Below are positions 1 through 7,305 of a stretch of 31,409 bases of DNA, one piece after another. The DNA is taken from the NCBI GenBank assembly GCA_937879875.1, contig CALFMN010000199.1:1-31409 (forward strand), read 5' to 3'. Both the position numbers and the translations under genes were made by a program. Position 1 is the stretch's first letter. Every line of letters starts with the position of its first letter. The stretch comes from an uncultured Chloroflexota bacterium. GTDB taxonomy: Bacteria > Chloroflexota > Dehalococcoidia > CAUJGQ01. The notes beneath the pieces were generated by a model. That model worked only from the letters and a program-made list of their open reading frames with translations. It had not been told where the DNA came from and did no database searches.

Positions 1-213
1 CGGGTCAACTTTCACGCGGAATCTACAGCTGCCCTTGAGGTGGAAGGTGAACGCCGGCTGCGCCATGAGGTTGGCATACCAGGAGCGCTGGCCCGGCAGG
101 CCGGTGATGTAGACAGCTCCATCGAGGTTGTGAAACCAGATTTCGATGCGCCGCGGCTGGCCCGTCTTGCGGCCGGTGGTGGTGATGTCGATGGTGCCGA
201 CCTGCTCGTTCAC
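1..213 (-). CDS. Deazaflavin-dependent nitroreductase-family protein, 5' part only
   Basis: The reverse strand from a GTG at 213 gives 71 open codons that run off the left edge of the window, so the C-terminus is missing. An AGGAGG lies 6 nt upstream of the GTG. The N-terminus reads TTTGRKTGQPRRIEIWF, followed by DGAVYITGLPG and SWYANLMAQP. This is the usual opening of the DUF385/Ddn-like split-barrel family, whose members bind F420 or related flavins and reduce nitro compounds or quinones. The family call rests on these motifs; the cofactor and substrate cannot be told from this part. Confidence 0.75.
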   Translation of the reverse strand, partial: MNEQVGTIDITTTGRKTGQPRRIEIWFHNLDGAVYITGLPGQRSWYANLMAQPAFTFHLKGSCRFRVKVDP

Positions 214-526
214 CCTGCCCCTCCTGGGTGGGAGCGACGCCTTCGCGCCATCGCGCCCGTCAGCCCCAGCATAGCCGCCGCGCCGTCCTCCTGCCGCACG
301 CGGGAGCCACGCCTGGCGAGATGGCCGCGCAGCGAGCCGCGTGGTGTCCATCCGGACCAGACCAGCCAGCGCAGGCGGGAACCCGCTCGCCGTCAGCTAC
401 GGGGCTGCCGCTGACGAGACCCGCCGTCACCGGCGACGCATGCACCAACCGGCCCGCGCTATCAGGCCAGTCGGTGGGAGGGGCGCCTGGAGCGCAGCGC
501 GTAGCGCGTAGCGCGTAGCGCGTAAA
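214..526. other. Intergenic stretch between divergent genes
   Basis: I see no convincing gene in these roughly 310 bases. Open frames on both strands have composition typical of GC-rich shadow reading and no family motifs. The stretch ends in a short heptad repeat, described separately. It must contain the promoters of the leftward nitroreductase-like gene and of the rightward Asp-box gene, but no clear -10/-35 pair stands out. Confidence 0.5.
499..524. repeat. Heptanucleotide tandem repeat (GCGTAGC, 3.7 copies)
   Basis: Units of GCGTAGC run at 499-505, 506-512 and 513-519, with a partial unit to 524. The array ends just upstream of an ATG at 527. It resembles the CCTACGC array at 10125-10159 read on the other strand. 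Confidence 0.85.
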
Positions 527-604
527 ATGAAGGAGCACGAAGTGACGACCCTGCCGAGTGCCGAGGAGGCCGAAGATGTCGCGCATGCTCGCCGGTACGG
601 CTGA
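527..604 (+). CDS. Possible 25-residue upstream ORF
   Basis: The frame is ATG 527 to TGA 602-604. An in-frame GTG at 542 has an AAGGAG 6 nt upstream, which would give a 20-residue peptide. The ORF overlaps the start of the Asp-box gene at 576 in another frame. It could couple translation of that gene or be the remnant of an upstream gene. No homology is recognised and the ORF is too short to be sure. Confidence 0.2.
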   Translation: MKEHEVTTLPSAEEAEDVAHARRYG

Positions 605-1547
605 GGGCATCGCCTGCCTGGAAGGCAGCCGGGCGACCCAGGAAGGAACGCTGCCCGCGACGCGCTTTCTCACCCGAGCGACGCAGGCCGTTTACGCGCT
701 CAGCGCGGACAACGCCGTCTGGCGTCGCAGTGAGGACGGAGAATGGACCTGCCTGAACCCGCGCAGCGTCGAGGAAGAGGTCTGGGCGTTCGCCGCCGAC
801 CCGCGGCTGCCCGACCGGCTCTACCTGGGGGTCTCGCCCGCGATGCTGTACCGCAGCGACGACGCGGGTGTCACCTGGACGGCCTGCGACTCCGTCCGGC
901 AGATTCCCGGCTACGACACCTGGACCTTTCCCCCGCCGCCGCATATCCCGCACATCCGCTCGATTGCGCCGGACCCGGCGGTCACCGGCGGCCTCTACAT
1001 CGGCGTCGAAGAGGGCGGCATCTTTCGCAGCATCGACGGCGGCCGGAGCTGGCTCAGCCTGAACGAGGGGCTGTACTGGGACGTGCACACCGTGACGCCC
1101 ACGCCAGCCGCCAGCCGTCTGTATGCCACGACGGGCGGCGGTTTCTACCGCAGCGACGATGGGGGCGACACCTGGCGCCACTATCAGGCGGGCCTGGACC
1201 GAGGCTACACGGTCGCGTTCGCCGCGAGCGCGGTCGCCCCCGACCTGGTGTACACCGCGGCGGCGGCCACACCGCCCCCCGGCTGGCGCAACGGGGCGAA
1301 CGTCGCGCTCTATCGCAGCGAAGACGGGGGCAGCCACTGGGAGTGCATGCAGCAGGGGCTGCCCGCAGCGTTCGAGCGCATGGTCGGCGCGTTGCTGGCC
1401 GAGGGCGACGCGCGGGTCTACGCGGCAGTCGGGGGCAGCGTGTATCGCAGTGACGACCGCGGGGCGCACTGGCGCGTGCAGGTGGACGGCGTGCCCACGA
1501 TTCAGGCCCTGCTGCCGCTCGCAGACGCTGAAGGCGAACGCCGCTGA
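576..1547 (+). CDS. Asp-box (BNR-like) beta-propeller protein
   Basis: This encodes 323 residues from ATG 576, chosen because AGGAGG lies 6 nt upstream; a GTG at 558 is possible but lacks a site. The protein is built of repeats ending in the Asp-box S-x-D-x-G-x-x-W: SDDAGVTW, SIDGGRSW, SDDGGDTW, SEDGGSHW and the degenerate SDDRGAHW, with a weaker SEDGEW near residue 50. Each is preceded by a short strand such as LYRS or IFRS. This is the pattern of WD40/YVTN/BNR-repeat and sortilin-like propellers. No signal peptide or membrane segment is visible, so a cytoplasmic location is inferred. No catalytic sialidase residues can be assigned, and the function is unknown. Confidence 0.8.
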   Translation: MSRMLAGTAEGIACLEGSRATQEGTLPATRFLTRATQAVYALSADNAVWRRSEDGEWTCLNPRSVEEEVWAFAADPRLPDRLYLGVSPAMLYRSDDAGVTWTACDSVRQIPGYDTWTFPPPPHIPHIRSIAPDPAVTGGLYIGVEEGGIFRSIDGGRSWLSLNEGLYWDVHTVTPTPAASRLYATTGGGFYRSDDGGDTWRHYQAGLDRGYTVAFAASAVAPDLVYTAAAATPPPGWRNGANVALYRSEDGGSHWECMQQGLPAAFERMVGALLAEGDARVYAAVGGSVYRSDDRGAHWRVQVDGVPTIQALLPLADAEGERR

Positions 1548-1665
1548 CGTCGCCCCAACGCGTTCGGCGCAGGTCAGCGCCCGCTGCGGCGCGGCAGTGG
1601 CGACACCGTCGCTGCCGGGCTGGCCCCTCTGCGCGTGGCGTGGACGAACCAATAGGCTCCCGACG

Positions 1666-1926
1666 ATGACAGCGTGGTTGGGTTCCTCGCCGCGCACCGG
1701 CACCCTCACCTTCCTCTTCACCGACGTGGAGGGTGGCACCCGCCTGTGAGAGCAACATCCCCAGTTGGTGCGGGCCGTGAAAGCCCGCCACGACGCGCTG
1801 CTGACCCAGGTCTTCGCACGGCACGACGGCACGGTCGTTCGACCCCGCGGTGCAGGGGACGCCCGCTTCGTCGTGGTGCACCGCCCTACAGATGCCGGCT
1901 CCGCAGCGTGCGCCGCCACCGGATAA
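1666..1926 (+). pseudogene. Adenylate/guanylate cyclase N-terminal fragment, degraded
   Basis: From ATG 1666 the frame reads GTLTFLFTDVEGGTRL, the metal-binding opening of class III nucleotide cyclase catalytic domains. A TGA at 1747-1749 stands where the family has Trp (TRLWEQHP). The same frame continues after the stop with EQHPQLVRAVKARHDALL and then TVVRPRGAGDARFVV, both clearly cyclase-like, until a TAA at 1924-1926. The rest of the catalytic domain and any ATPase/LuxR-type C-terminus are absent. A TGG-to-TGA change plus 3' loss makes this a decaying gene. Reading the TGA as Trp would not rescue the missing C-terminus. Confidence 0.8.
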
Positions 1927-2051
1927 TCCGCGCACCCTGGGGAATCTCTCGCGATCGTTTTCGAGGAGTCTTTCCTGATCGTTGACACCCTCGGCATTTC
2001 GGGCACTGCGGTCGTGGTCGCGGCATCGTGAACTCCTGACTCGTGGATTCC

Positions 2052-2528
2052 TCAGCCATTCATCGGCACGGACTGCCGCGAGTACGGGCCGGCCGCAGCA
2101 CGCCACACCGCGACATCGAACGCCAACGGTACACGGCACACCCGTGCCCCATCCGCGATGATGACGAAGCCGCAGACGTCAACCCGACCGAACCGTTGGG
2201 CGGAGAGCAACGCCCGCGCCACGGCGCGGCAGTTAAAGGCCACGCCGCAACGCTGCCCTTCCCCGAGGGCAAGCGGCAGGCGCGTCCGGGACCGCATTAT
2301 CGGAACCGGTAGCGGCGTCCCACCGGCGAGCGCAAGCCCTGCCTGCTCCACCGTGACGGTGAGCCGACCGACGTTGCGGGCTGACACGGCCAACCGGGAC
2401 GCGGGCGCGAACCCGAGCGTGACGATGACGCGTGGCAGAGTTTGCCGCCGGGCGAGCACCACCGAGTACGAGGTCAGCAGGGCACCATACACCTCAATGG
2501 CCACCGCCACAATCCCCGCCGTGTTCAC
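2052..2528 (-). CDS. Hypothetical protein with one N-terminal membrane segment
   Basis: This encodes 158 residues from GTG 2528, with an AAGGG about 8 nt upstream. The frame stays open further upstream to a start at 2600, but that extension would translate the palindrome at 2560-2591, so the shorter start is preferred. Residues about 4-25 (IVAVAIEVYGALLTSYSVVL) form a hydrophobic segment. They are followed by a beta-rich domain with LAVSARNVGRLTVTVEQAG and then a GFVIIADGARV stretch. It resembles a widespread uncharacterised family of small membrane-anchored proteins. No enzyme motif is seen. The promoter appears to overlap the palindrome. Confidence 0.6.
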   Translation of the reverse strand: MNTAGIVAVAIEVYGALLTSYSVVLARRQTLPRVIVTLGFAPASRLAVSARNVGRLTVTVEQAGLALAGGTPLPVPIMRSRTRLPLALGEGQRCGVAFNCRAVARALLSAQRFGRVDVCGFVIIADGARVCRVPLAFDVAVWRAAAGPYSRQSVPMNG

Positions 2529-2559
2529 GCAACAGCCCTTTGCGGTGCGGTCCTTCGTC

Positions 2560-2591
2560 CTCCAGTATGGAACATATGTTCCATACTGGAG
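2560..2591. promoter_or_regulatory. 32-bp perfect palindrome with SOS-box-like core
   Basis: Two 16-nt arms meet without a spacer between 2575 and 2576. The centre is GGAACATATGTTCC, which fits the GAAC-N4-GTTC box bound by Gram-positive-type LexA (DinR). Symmetry extends 9 nt beyond GAAC/GTTC on each side, much longer than an ordinary operator. The site lies 31 nt upstream of the minus-strand start at 2528 and overlaps a possible promoter. A dedicated repressor site is an alternative. A transcript through it could also form a tight stem. Confidence 0.6.
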
Positions 2592-2608
2592 AGCGACCAT
2601 TATGTCGA
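2580..2608 (-). promoter_or_regulatory. Candidate promoter of the membrane protein gene
   Basis: On the minus strand a TCGACA (forward 2603-2608, one mismatch to TTGACA) is followed after 17 nt by TATGGA (forward 2580-2585, a weak -10). The -10 lies inside the 32-bp palindrome, so a protein bound there would block transcription. The weak -10 limits confidence. Confidence 0.3.
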
Positions 2609-2740
2609 TGCTGTGAGAACGCCCGGCCGCCGCGCGGTGTGCACCGGCATGAGCGGCAGCGGCGTGCCACCGACGGCTGGGATGCCACTGACGAGAGACC
2701 AGCCAGCAGACGAGGACACGGAACGGCGCAGGCCGCCGGC

Positions 2741-3603
2741 TTACGACCCGTCGTCAGACCCCGGACGATGCATCTGCTGGACGAGGGAAGCGGCCATCCG
2801 CGGATGGCCCGCCGTCTTGAGCCACTGCGCCGTCGATTCCACGACCCCCTGAAGCCGCGCAACCTCCGCACGCAGGGCCTGTGTCTCGTCGAACACGGTG
2901 ACGGCGTCTTCCCCGCACCAGTCCCGCACGAGCCGGACGACCGGCTCCTGCTTCAGGAGTTCGGCTTCGGCCCACTCCGGCCCCAGGTCGTGTTCCCCGC
3001 TGCTGGGCGCCGGCTCGACGTAGTGACCGCTGACCAACGCCTCCCGGAGCGCGGCCTCCACCGCGCGAACCCTGCGCAGCACCCCGCGCCCACGCGTTTG
3101 ACAGAGGCTCTGGGCGACGCGCAGCGCGACGGGGAAGGAGCGCGATAGTCACCAAAGCGGTCGATGTAGGCGTTGGGCTCGGCACGGAGCGTGGAGCCGT
3201 CAAGGTCGAAACTGGCCGCGGTGTCCTCGAAGTCGCGCACGAAGAGGAGTTCACCATGTTCACCACGCAGGTCGACTTCGCCGGTTGGTGAGGCGCCCCA
3301 GAACACCTCCTGAACGGCGTCCACCAAGGCCCGGCCCGCGCCCGCGCCGCTCCCGGCGAGCGCGGCACGCAGGTGGCGTTCATCCGCGGGCAGGGCATCG
3401 GCCTAGTTCCAGGGCACGAGGAGACGCACGACCGGCACCCATTCCTCAGACCCGGCGAACGCACCGTCGAGCCAGCGCACCCGCACCCGGTTCGAACGGG
3501 ACGGGCCAAGCTCGACGACCTCGACCTCGCGCAGCCCCTCGCCCAGCCCGTGCACCCGCTCGCGATAGGCCATGCGCTGCCCGACCAACGCCATCCGCGA
3601 CAT
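2741..3603 (-). pseudogene. Hypothetical gene broken by a stop and a frameshift
   Basis: The first part starts at ATG 3603 with AAAGGGG 7 nt upstream and encodes 66 residues, including RVRWLDGAFAGSEEWVPVV. A TAG at 3403-3405 interrupts it. The same frame then continues with a plausible protein (VDAVQEVFWGASPTGEVDL, then FDLDGSTLRAEPNAYIDRFG). Between about 3160 and 3100 the sensible reading moves to another frame (VALRVAQSL, LRRVRAVEAALREAL, then a C-terminal helix LRAEVARLQGVVESTAQWL) and ends at 2741. Two lesions in one otherwise coherent protein argue for decay, though a sequencing error could explain the frameshift. The family is not recognised. Confidence 0.6.
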
Positions 3604-3752
3604 CTCGATTCCCCTTTCACCAATCCCGTTGTGGCTTCATGCGGGTCTGCCAGGTCGCGAAACGGTACCGCCGGCTCCGCGTGCTGGCGCCTGGTTCGTG
3701 CTTCGCCGTGCCACGTCTTCGCGCATTGCCGCGGCGTCGTTGATGAGCGACG

Positions 3753-4742
3753 CTAGCCTGCCGCGGCGGGCGGTCGCGCCGCTGTCCGGCGCGGGGCCAG
3801 CGCATCCAGCGGTGAGTAGCGGGCATGGGCGCTGAGCACGTCGGCGTCGGCCAGGTCGGCGTAGTGACGCACCATCGTCAGGCTGGCGTGCCCCAACAGT
3901 TTTTGCAGGGTGAAGAGGTCACCACCGTTGCGCAGGTAACTCACGGCGAAGGTGTGTCGCAGCGCATGGGGATGGAGGGCGGGCACGCCCGCCAGGCGGC
4001 CGTAGCGGCGCACCAGCTTGTAGACCTCCTGCGCCGACAGCCGTCCCCCCAGGCGTGAGACGAACAGCGGCCCGCTGGTGCTCGCTCCATGCGCGTGCAG
4101 CCAGCGGACCAGCGTTGCGTGCGTGCTGTCACCCCAGGAGACCTGGCGCTCCTTCGCCCCCTTGCCGCGCACGACCAGCGTCCGCGCACCCAGGTCCAGG
4201 CGCTCGACGTCGATGGCGACGAGTTCTGACAGCCGCAATCCCACGTCCATGAGCAGACAGAGCAGCGCGGCATCGCGTTTCCCCTGCCAGGTGCGCCGGT
4301 CGGGGCCGTCGAGCAGGCGCCGCGCGGCGCCTGCGTCGAGGGTGGGCTCCACGCGTTTCGGGACCGTTGGCAGCCTGATGCGTCGGGCGGGATTCACCGC
4401 GCTGACACCCTCGCGCTCCAGCCAGGAGCAAAAGCCCTTCACGACCTGCACGTAGCCTTTGACCGTCTGTGGGGCGAGCCGCTCCGGGCGGTTCCGGCGC
4501 CGGTTGCGTGTGCGCGTGGCGTGGGGCTGGTGTTCCTCTTGGAGGTAGGCGACGAAGCGGCGCACGTCGGAGGTCTGGAGCGCGGCAAGCGCGACGTCAC
4601 CGCGCCAGGCAAGAAACGTCCGCAGCTTGTCGTCGTACCAGCGCACGGTTCTGGGGCTGCGGCCCTCGCTGCGGCAGGTGAGCAGGTAGTCGGCGACGGC
4701 CTCAGAAAGATGCAGGGATATGACGGCTTCCCTCCCGTTCAC
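3753..4742 (-). CDS. Tyrosine recombinase/integrase (XerC/D-like)
   Basis: This encodes 329 residues from GTG 4742. The N-terminal SAM-like core-binding domain (about 10-115, SEAVADYLLTCRSEGRSPRTV) is followed by a catalytic domain carrying the full set: R170 (DVGLRLSEL), K195 in RGKGAKER, H259 and R262 (HPHALRH), H285 (LLGHAS) and the nucleophile Y294 (RHYADL). Such enzymes cut and rejoin DNA at specific sites through a phosphotyrosine bond. The gene points away from tRNA-Ser, 99 bp from it, and its leftward neighbours are partly decayed. It could therefore be the integrase of a degenerate element. A housekeeping Xer or a solitary recombinase cannot be excluded. The start is uncertain, because GGGAGG lies inside the first codons. 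Confidence 0.9.
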   Translation of the reverse strand: MNGREAVISLHLSEAVADYLLTCRSEGRSPRTVRWYDDKLRTFLAWRGDVALAALQTSDVRRFVAYLQEEHQPHATRTRNRRRNRPERLAPQTVKGYVQVVKGFCSWLEREGVSAVNPARRIRLPTVPKRVEPTLDAGAARRLLDGPDRRTWQGKRDAALLCLLMDVGLRLSELVAIDVERLDLGARTLVVRGKGAKERQVSWGDSTHATLVRWLHAHGASTSGPLFVSRLGGRLSAQEVYKLVRRYGRLAGVPALHPHALRHTFAVSYLRNGGDLFTLQKLLGHASLTMVRHYADLADADVLSAHARYSPLDALAPRRTAARPPAAAG

Positions 4743-4792
4743 GGGTCTGATAGACTCGCCGGTGGTCAGACCGTTAAGGCGAACGGGCGAAA

Positions 4793-4837
4793 GTTGATGA
4801 GGGCATCAACCTCACTCAAGCTCGCGTACGCTCGCGT
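4793..4837. repeat. Short inverted and direct repeats upstream of the tRNA
   Basis: A GTTGATG/CATCAAC inverted repeat with a 4-nt loop lies at 4793-4810. A direct repeat of CTCGCGT lies at 4821-4827 and 4831-4837, ending 4 nt before tRNA-Ser. Between an integrase gene and a tRNA these could be recombinase-binding or attachment sequences. That is inference only: no second copy of a tRNA segment was found in the window. Confidence 0.3.
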
Positions 4838-4841
4838 TTTC

Positions 4842-4927
4842 GGGGGGGTCGCATAGTGGCCTAGTGCGGCGGTTTGCTAAACCGTTATCCTTCGGGATCG
4901 AGGGTTCGAATCCCTCCCCCTCCGCCA
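4842..4927 (+). tRNA. tRNA-Ser (anticodon GCU)
   Basis: The cloverleaf can be drawn by eye. The acceptor GGGGGGG pairs with CCCCTCC (4917-4923, one G-U pair). The D stem is GCA/TGC. The anticodon stem encloses TTGCTAA with anticodon GCT at 4876-4878. A long variable arm (ATCC-TTC-GGAT) marks a class II tRNA. The T arm GAGGG-TTCGAAT-CCCTC is canonical. Discriminator G4924 is followed by an encoded CCA at 4925-4927. It reads AGC and AGU serine codons. Confidence 0.95.
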
Positions 4928-4937
4928 CGGCAGCCCG

Positions 4938-4960
4938 GCCCCTGCACGCAGGGGTCTTTT
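4938..4960 (+). terminator. Rho-independent terminator of tRNA-Ser
   Basis: CCCCTG (4939-4944), loop CACG and CAGGGG (4949-4954) form a GC-rich stem followed by TCTTTT, 11 nt past the CCA end. Confidence 0.75.
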
Positions 4961-5030
4961 CATTCAAGACCGCGAAGACCGCATCGAGCCAACGCACCGG
5001 CTCGTTCCGCGCCGATCGGGAGCCAGGGTC

Positions 5031-6356
5031 ATGCTCAAATACCACATCTGGACCGTCGGCTGCCAGGTGAACCAGGCCGACTCCGCGCGCCTGGGCGCCG
5101 GCCTCGATCGCGTGGGCTATGCGGCCGTCGCGCGGCCGGAAGACGCCGATGTCGTGGTCGTGAACACCTGCGCGGTGCGCGAGGGCGCCGAAGAGCGTGC
5201 CGTCAACAAGCTCGCCACGCTCAAGCAGCTCAAGCAGCAACGTCATGGCGATCTGAAGATCGTGATGATGGGCTGCATGATCGGCCCGCGCACCACGGAT
5301 CTCGAACGCCGCTTCCCCTTCGTCGACGTCTTCGCGCAGCCGCAGGCGTTCGACGACGTGCTGCACGGCCTCGGCGTCGCAACCGACGATCTGGGCGGCG
5401 AGTTCTGGCCCGAAACGGTCGGGCAGACGGGCGGGCCGACGGCGTTCGTGCCCGTGATCGAGGGCTGCAACAAGTTCTGCACCTACTGCATCGTGCCCTA
5501 TCGCCGCGGCCGCGAGCGCAGCCGCCCGCTAAGCGAAGTGCAGCATGAGGTCGCGACGCTGGTGCGCACAGGCGTGCGCGAGGTGACGCTGCTTGGCCAG
5601 ACGGTCGAAGCCTACGGCCACGACCTGCCGGAACGGCGGGATCTCGGCGACCTGATGCGCTTGATCCACGACCTGCCGGGCCTCGAACGCATCCGCTTCC
5701 TGACCTCGTACCCGCGCGACATGACCGAGCGCATCATGCAGGCCGTGGCCGAGCTGCCGAAGGTCTGCGAGTCGTTCAGCCTGCCGGTGCAGAGCGGCGA
5801 CGACGGCGTGCTCGGCGCAATGCGCCGCGGCTACGCGCTGGACGAGTACCGGGCCAAAGTGCGTCGCGTGCGCGAGTTGATGCCGCGGGCGAGCATCACC
5901 ACCGACCTGATCGTCGGCTTTCCCGGCGAGACGGACGAGCAGTTCGAACACTCGCTCGCGCTGCTGGAAGAGCTGCGCTTCGACAAGGTTCACGTCGCCG
6001 CCTATTCGCCGCGGCCGGGCACGATCGCCTGGCGGCGCCTGGCAGACGACGTGCCGGCCGAAGAGAAGAAGCGCCGCCTGCAAGCGGTCGAGCAGGTGCA
6101 GGAGCGCATCGCGACGGAGATCAACGCGCCGCTGCTCGGCACACTGCAAGACGTGCTGGTCGAGGAGATCCGCGACGGCCGCCGCTGCGGCCGCAGCCGC
6201 ACCAACAAGCTCGTCCACTTCGACGGCGACGCCGCGATCGGCGAGCTGGTTCAGGTTCGCATCACGAAGACCAGCCCATGGTCGCTGCAGGGCGAGCCTT
6301 CAGACGGAGAGGGTTCTGCTGAAACGCGGCCGACCGAGACCGCGCGGGGCACCTAA
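5031..6356 (+). CDS. miaB: tRNA-2-methylthio-N6-dimethylallyladenosine synthase
   Basis: This 441-residue radical-SAM methylthiotransferase adds a methylthio group to i6A37 of tRNAs that read U-starting codons. The N-terminal UPF0004 domain carries the three ligands of the auxiliary cluster: C11 (TVGCQVNQ), C47 (NTCAVRE) and C82 (MMGCMIG). The radical-SAM cluster is C146-x3-C150-x2-C153 (GCNKFCTYC). PVQSGDD, GFPGETDEQF and a C-terminal TRAM domain ending in RITKTSPWSLQGE follow. The usual QNVN(A/S)YG segment reads QTVEAYG. The last 20 residues extend past the TRAM domain, and the stop codon falls in the left arm of the inverted repeat beginning at 6345. Other MTTase subfamilies are less likely given the overall fit. 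Confidence 0.92.
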   Translation: MLKYHIWTVGCQVNQADSARLGAGLDRVGYAAVARPEDADVVVVNTCAVREGAEERAVNKLATLKQLKQQRHGDLKIVMMGCMIGPRTTDLERRFPFVDVFAQPQAFDDVLHGLGVATDDLGGEFWPETVGQTGGPTAFVPVIEGCNKFCTYCIVPYRRGRERSRPLSEVQHEVATLVRTGVREVTLLGQTVEAYGHDLPERRDLGDLMRLIHDLPGLERIRFLTSYPRDMTERIMQAVAELPKVCESFSLPVQSGDDGVLGAMRRGYALDEYRAKVRRVRELMPRASITTDLIVGFPGETDEQFEHSLALLEELRFDKVHVAAYSPRPGTIAWRRLADDVPAEEKKRRLQAVEQVQERIATEINAPLLGTLQDVLVEEIRDGRRCGRSRTNKLVHFDGDAAIGELVQVRITKTSPWSLQGEPSDGEGSAETRPTETARGT

Positions 6357-6560
6357 CCCTGGTTGCTTCGCAACCTGTCCCTTCCCGACGCAGGAAGGGT
6401 GGGGTTCGAGGATCAACGAGGGGACGGGAGACGTAGCCTCGCCTGTCCCACATGGACACCCGGTCCACGCCGCCGTCGCACGGCGTAAGGAACGCTCCAG
6501 AAGTCCCTTTCCCGCCTCGGGAAGGGACAGGTTGCGAAGCAACCAGGGTTAGGTGCCCCG
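6345..6560. repeat. Fold-back element with 44-bp perfect inverted repeats
   Basis: The arms 6345-6388 and 6517-6560 are exact reverse complements, and similarity continues imperfectly inward. Each arm holds its own small hairpin (GGTTGC-TTC-GCAACC). The 128-bp centre encodes nothing convincing. The element lies between the convergent genes miaB and the L,D-transpeptidase and supplies the miaB stop codon. It is too large for a terminator. A MITE-like or REP/BIME-like mobile repeat is the best guess. No target-site duplication is apparent. Confidence 0.85.
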
Positions 6561-6619
6561 GCAGCTCGAGATGTCTGGGAACGCTCGCCAAAAAAGCCCT
6601 CTGCCTTGCGCTCTATGCC

Positions 6620-7183
6620 CTACGCGTGAATATTCACGAGATCGCCGGCGCCGACCCAGTTCCACATGAAGAAGGCATCGTCTTCAACCATGCCGACGCA
6701 GCCGTGGCTGGTGGGCGTGTGGCCGAAGACCGAGAGCGGGCGCCAGTAGTTGTCGTGCAGCGCGTGGCCCTCGTCGGTGAAGTACTGCGTGTAGAGCACG
6801 TGGTCCAGGTCGTAGCCGTCCGGGCTGTCGATCGGGATGCCGATGCCGGCCGAGGTCATCGTCTCGTCGGCCACGCGGTAGAGGATGCGGAACTGGCCCG
6901 CGGGCGTCTCCCAGCCGGGCATGCCGGTCGTCACCAGCACCACCCGCACGATCTCGCCGCCGGACATGGCGCACGCCACCTGCTGTGAGAGGTTCACGTC
7001 GACCCAGCGCTGGTCGGGCGTGATGTTGGCCGGCAGCGGCACGGTGATGGTCTCGTTCGGGTCGCCGTCGGCGCGCACGCCGCGCAGCGACGAAGCCAGG
7101 GCCAGGCCGGCGCCTGCGAAGATGGGAATGCTGGTGAGAAAGCGGCGGCGATCGATTCGCGCGCGCGGGCCGGGTTGCCGCAT
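6620..7183 (-). CDS. L,D-transpeptidase (YkuD family), Tat-exported
   Basis: This encodes 187 residues from ATG 7183, chosen because AAGGAG lies about 6 nt upstream and a signal peptide follows; an upstream extension lacks support. The N-terminus contains DRRRFLTS, a twin-arginine motif, then a hydrophobic stretch (IFAGAGLALASSL) and a probable cleavage near VRADG, so the enzyme should act outside the membrane. The YkuD domain has TTGMPGWETPAGQF and the catalytic HTPTSHGCVGM (H160, Cys162). The family makes 3-3 peptidoglycan cross-links or attaches proteins to the wall. In a monoderm or S-layer organism its substrate could differ. It stands alone, convergent with miaB. Confidence 0.88.
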   Translation of the reverse strand: MRQPGPRARIDRRRFLTSIPIFAGAGLALASSLRGVRADGDPNETITVPLPANITPDQRWVDVNLSQQVACAMSGGEIVRVVLVTTGMPGWETPAGQFRILYRVADETMTSAGIGIPIDSPDGYDLDHVLYTQYFTDEGHALHDNYWRPLSVFGHTPTSHGCVGMVEDDAFFMWNWVGAGDLVNIHA

Positions 7184-7305
7184 CGCTGGCTCCTTTGCCA
7201 CAGCCGGGTGCATCGCCGGGAAGCTGAGCAACGCGGGGCCGCGCCACCGTTCCTATTTGTCGGCTATCGCGCTGCGACGGTCAAGGCGCACCAGAATCAC
7301 TTATG

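Noticed and set aside
340..460. Similarity between this region and 2620-2745 (shared ACCAGCCAGC and a CACTGACGAGAG-like run)
   Set aside because: Matches are short and interrupted; not enough to call a repeat by eye.
462..2006. 514-codon open frame on the minus strand
   Set aside because: It lies opposite the Asp-box repeats and the cyclase remnant and has an Arg/Ala/Gly-rich shadow composition without motifs.
1..4742. Second copy of the tRNA-Ser 3' end as an attachment site
   Set aside because: No repeat of the T-arm/acceptor segment was found in either orientation in the window; the other end may lie outside it.
6625..6638. 14-bp palindrome CGTGAATATTCACG
   Set aside because: It lies within the last codons of the L,D-transpeptidase (VNIH) and has no terminator features.
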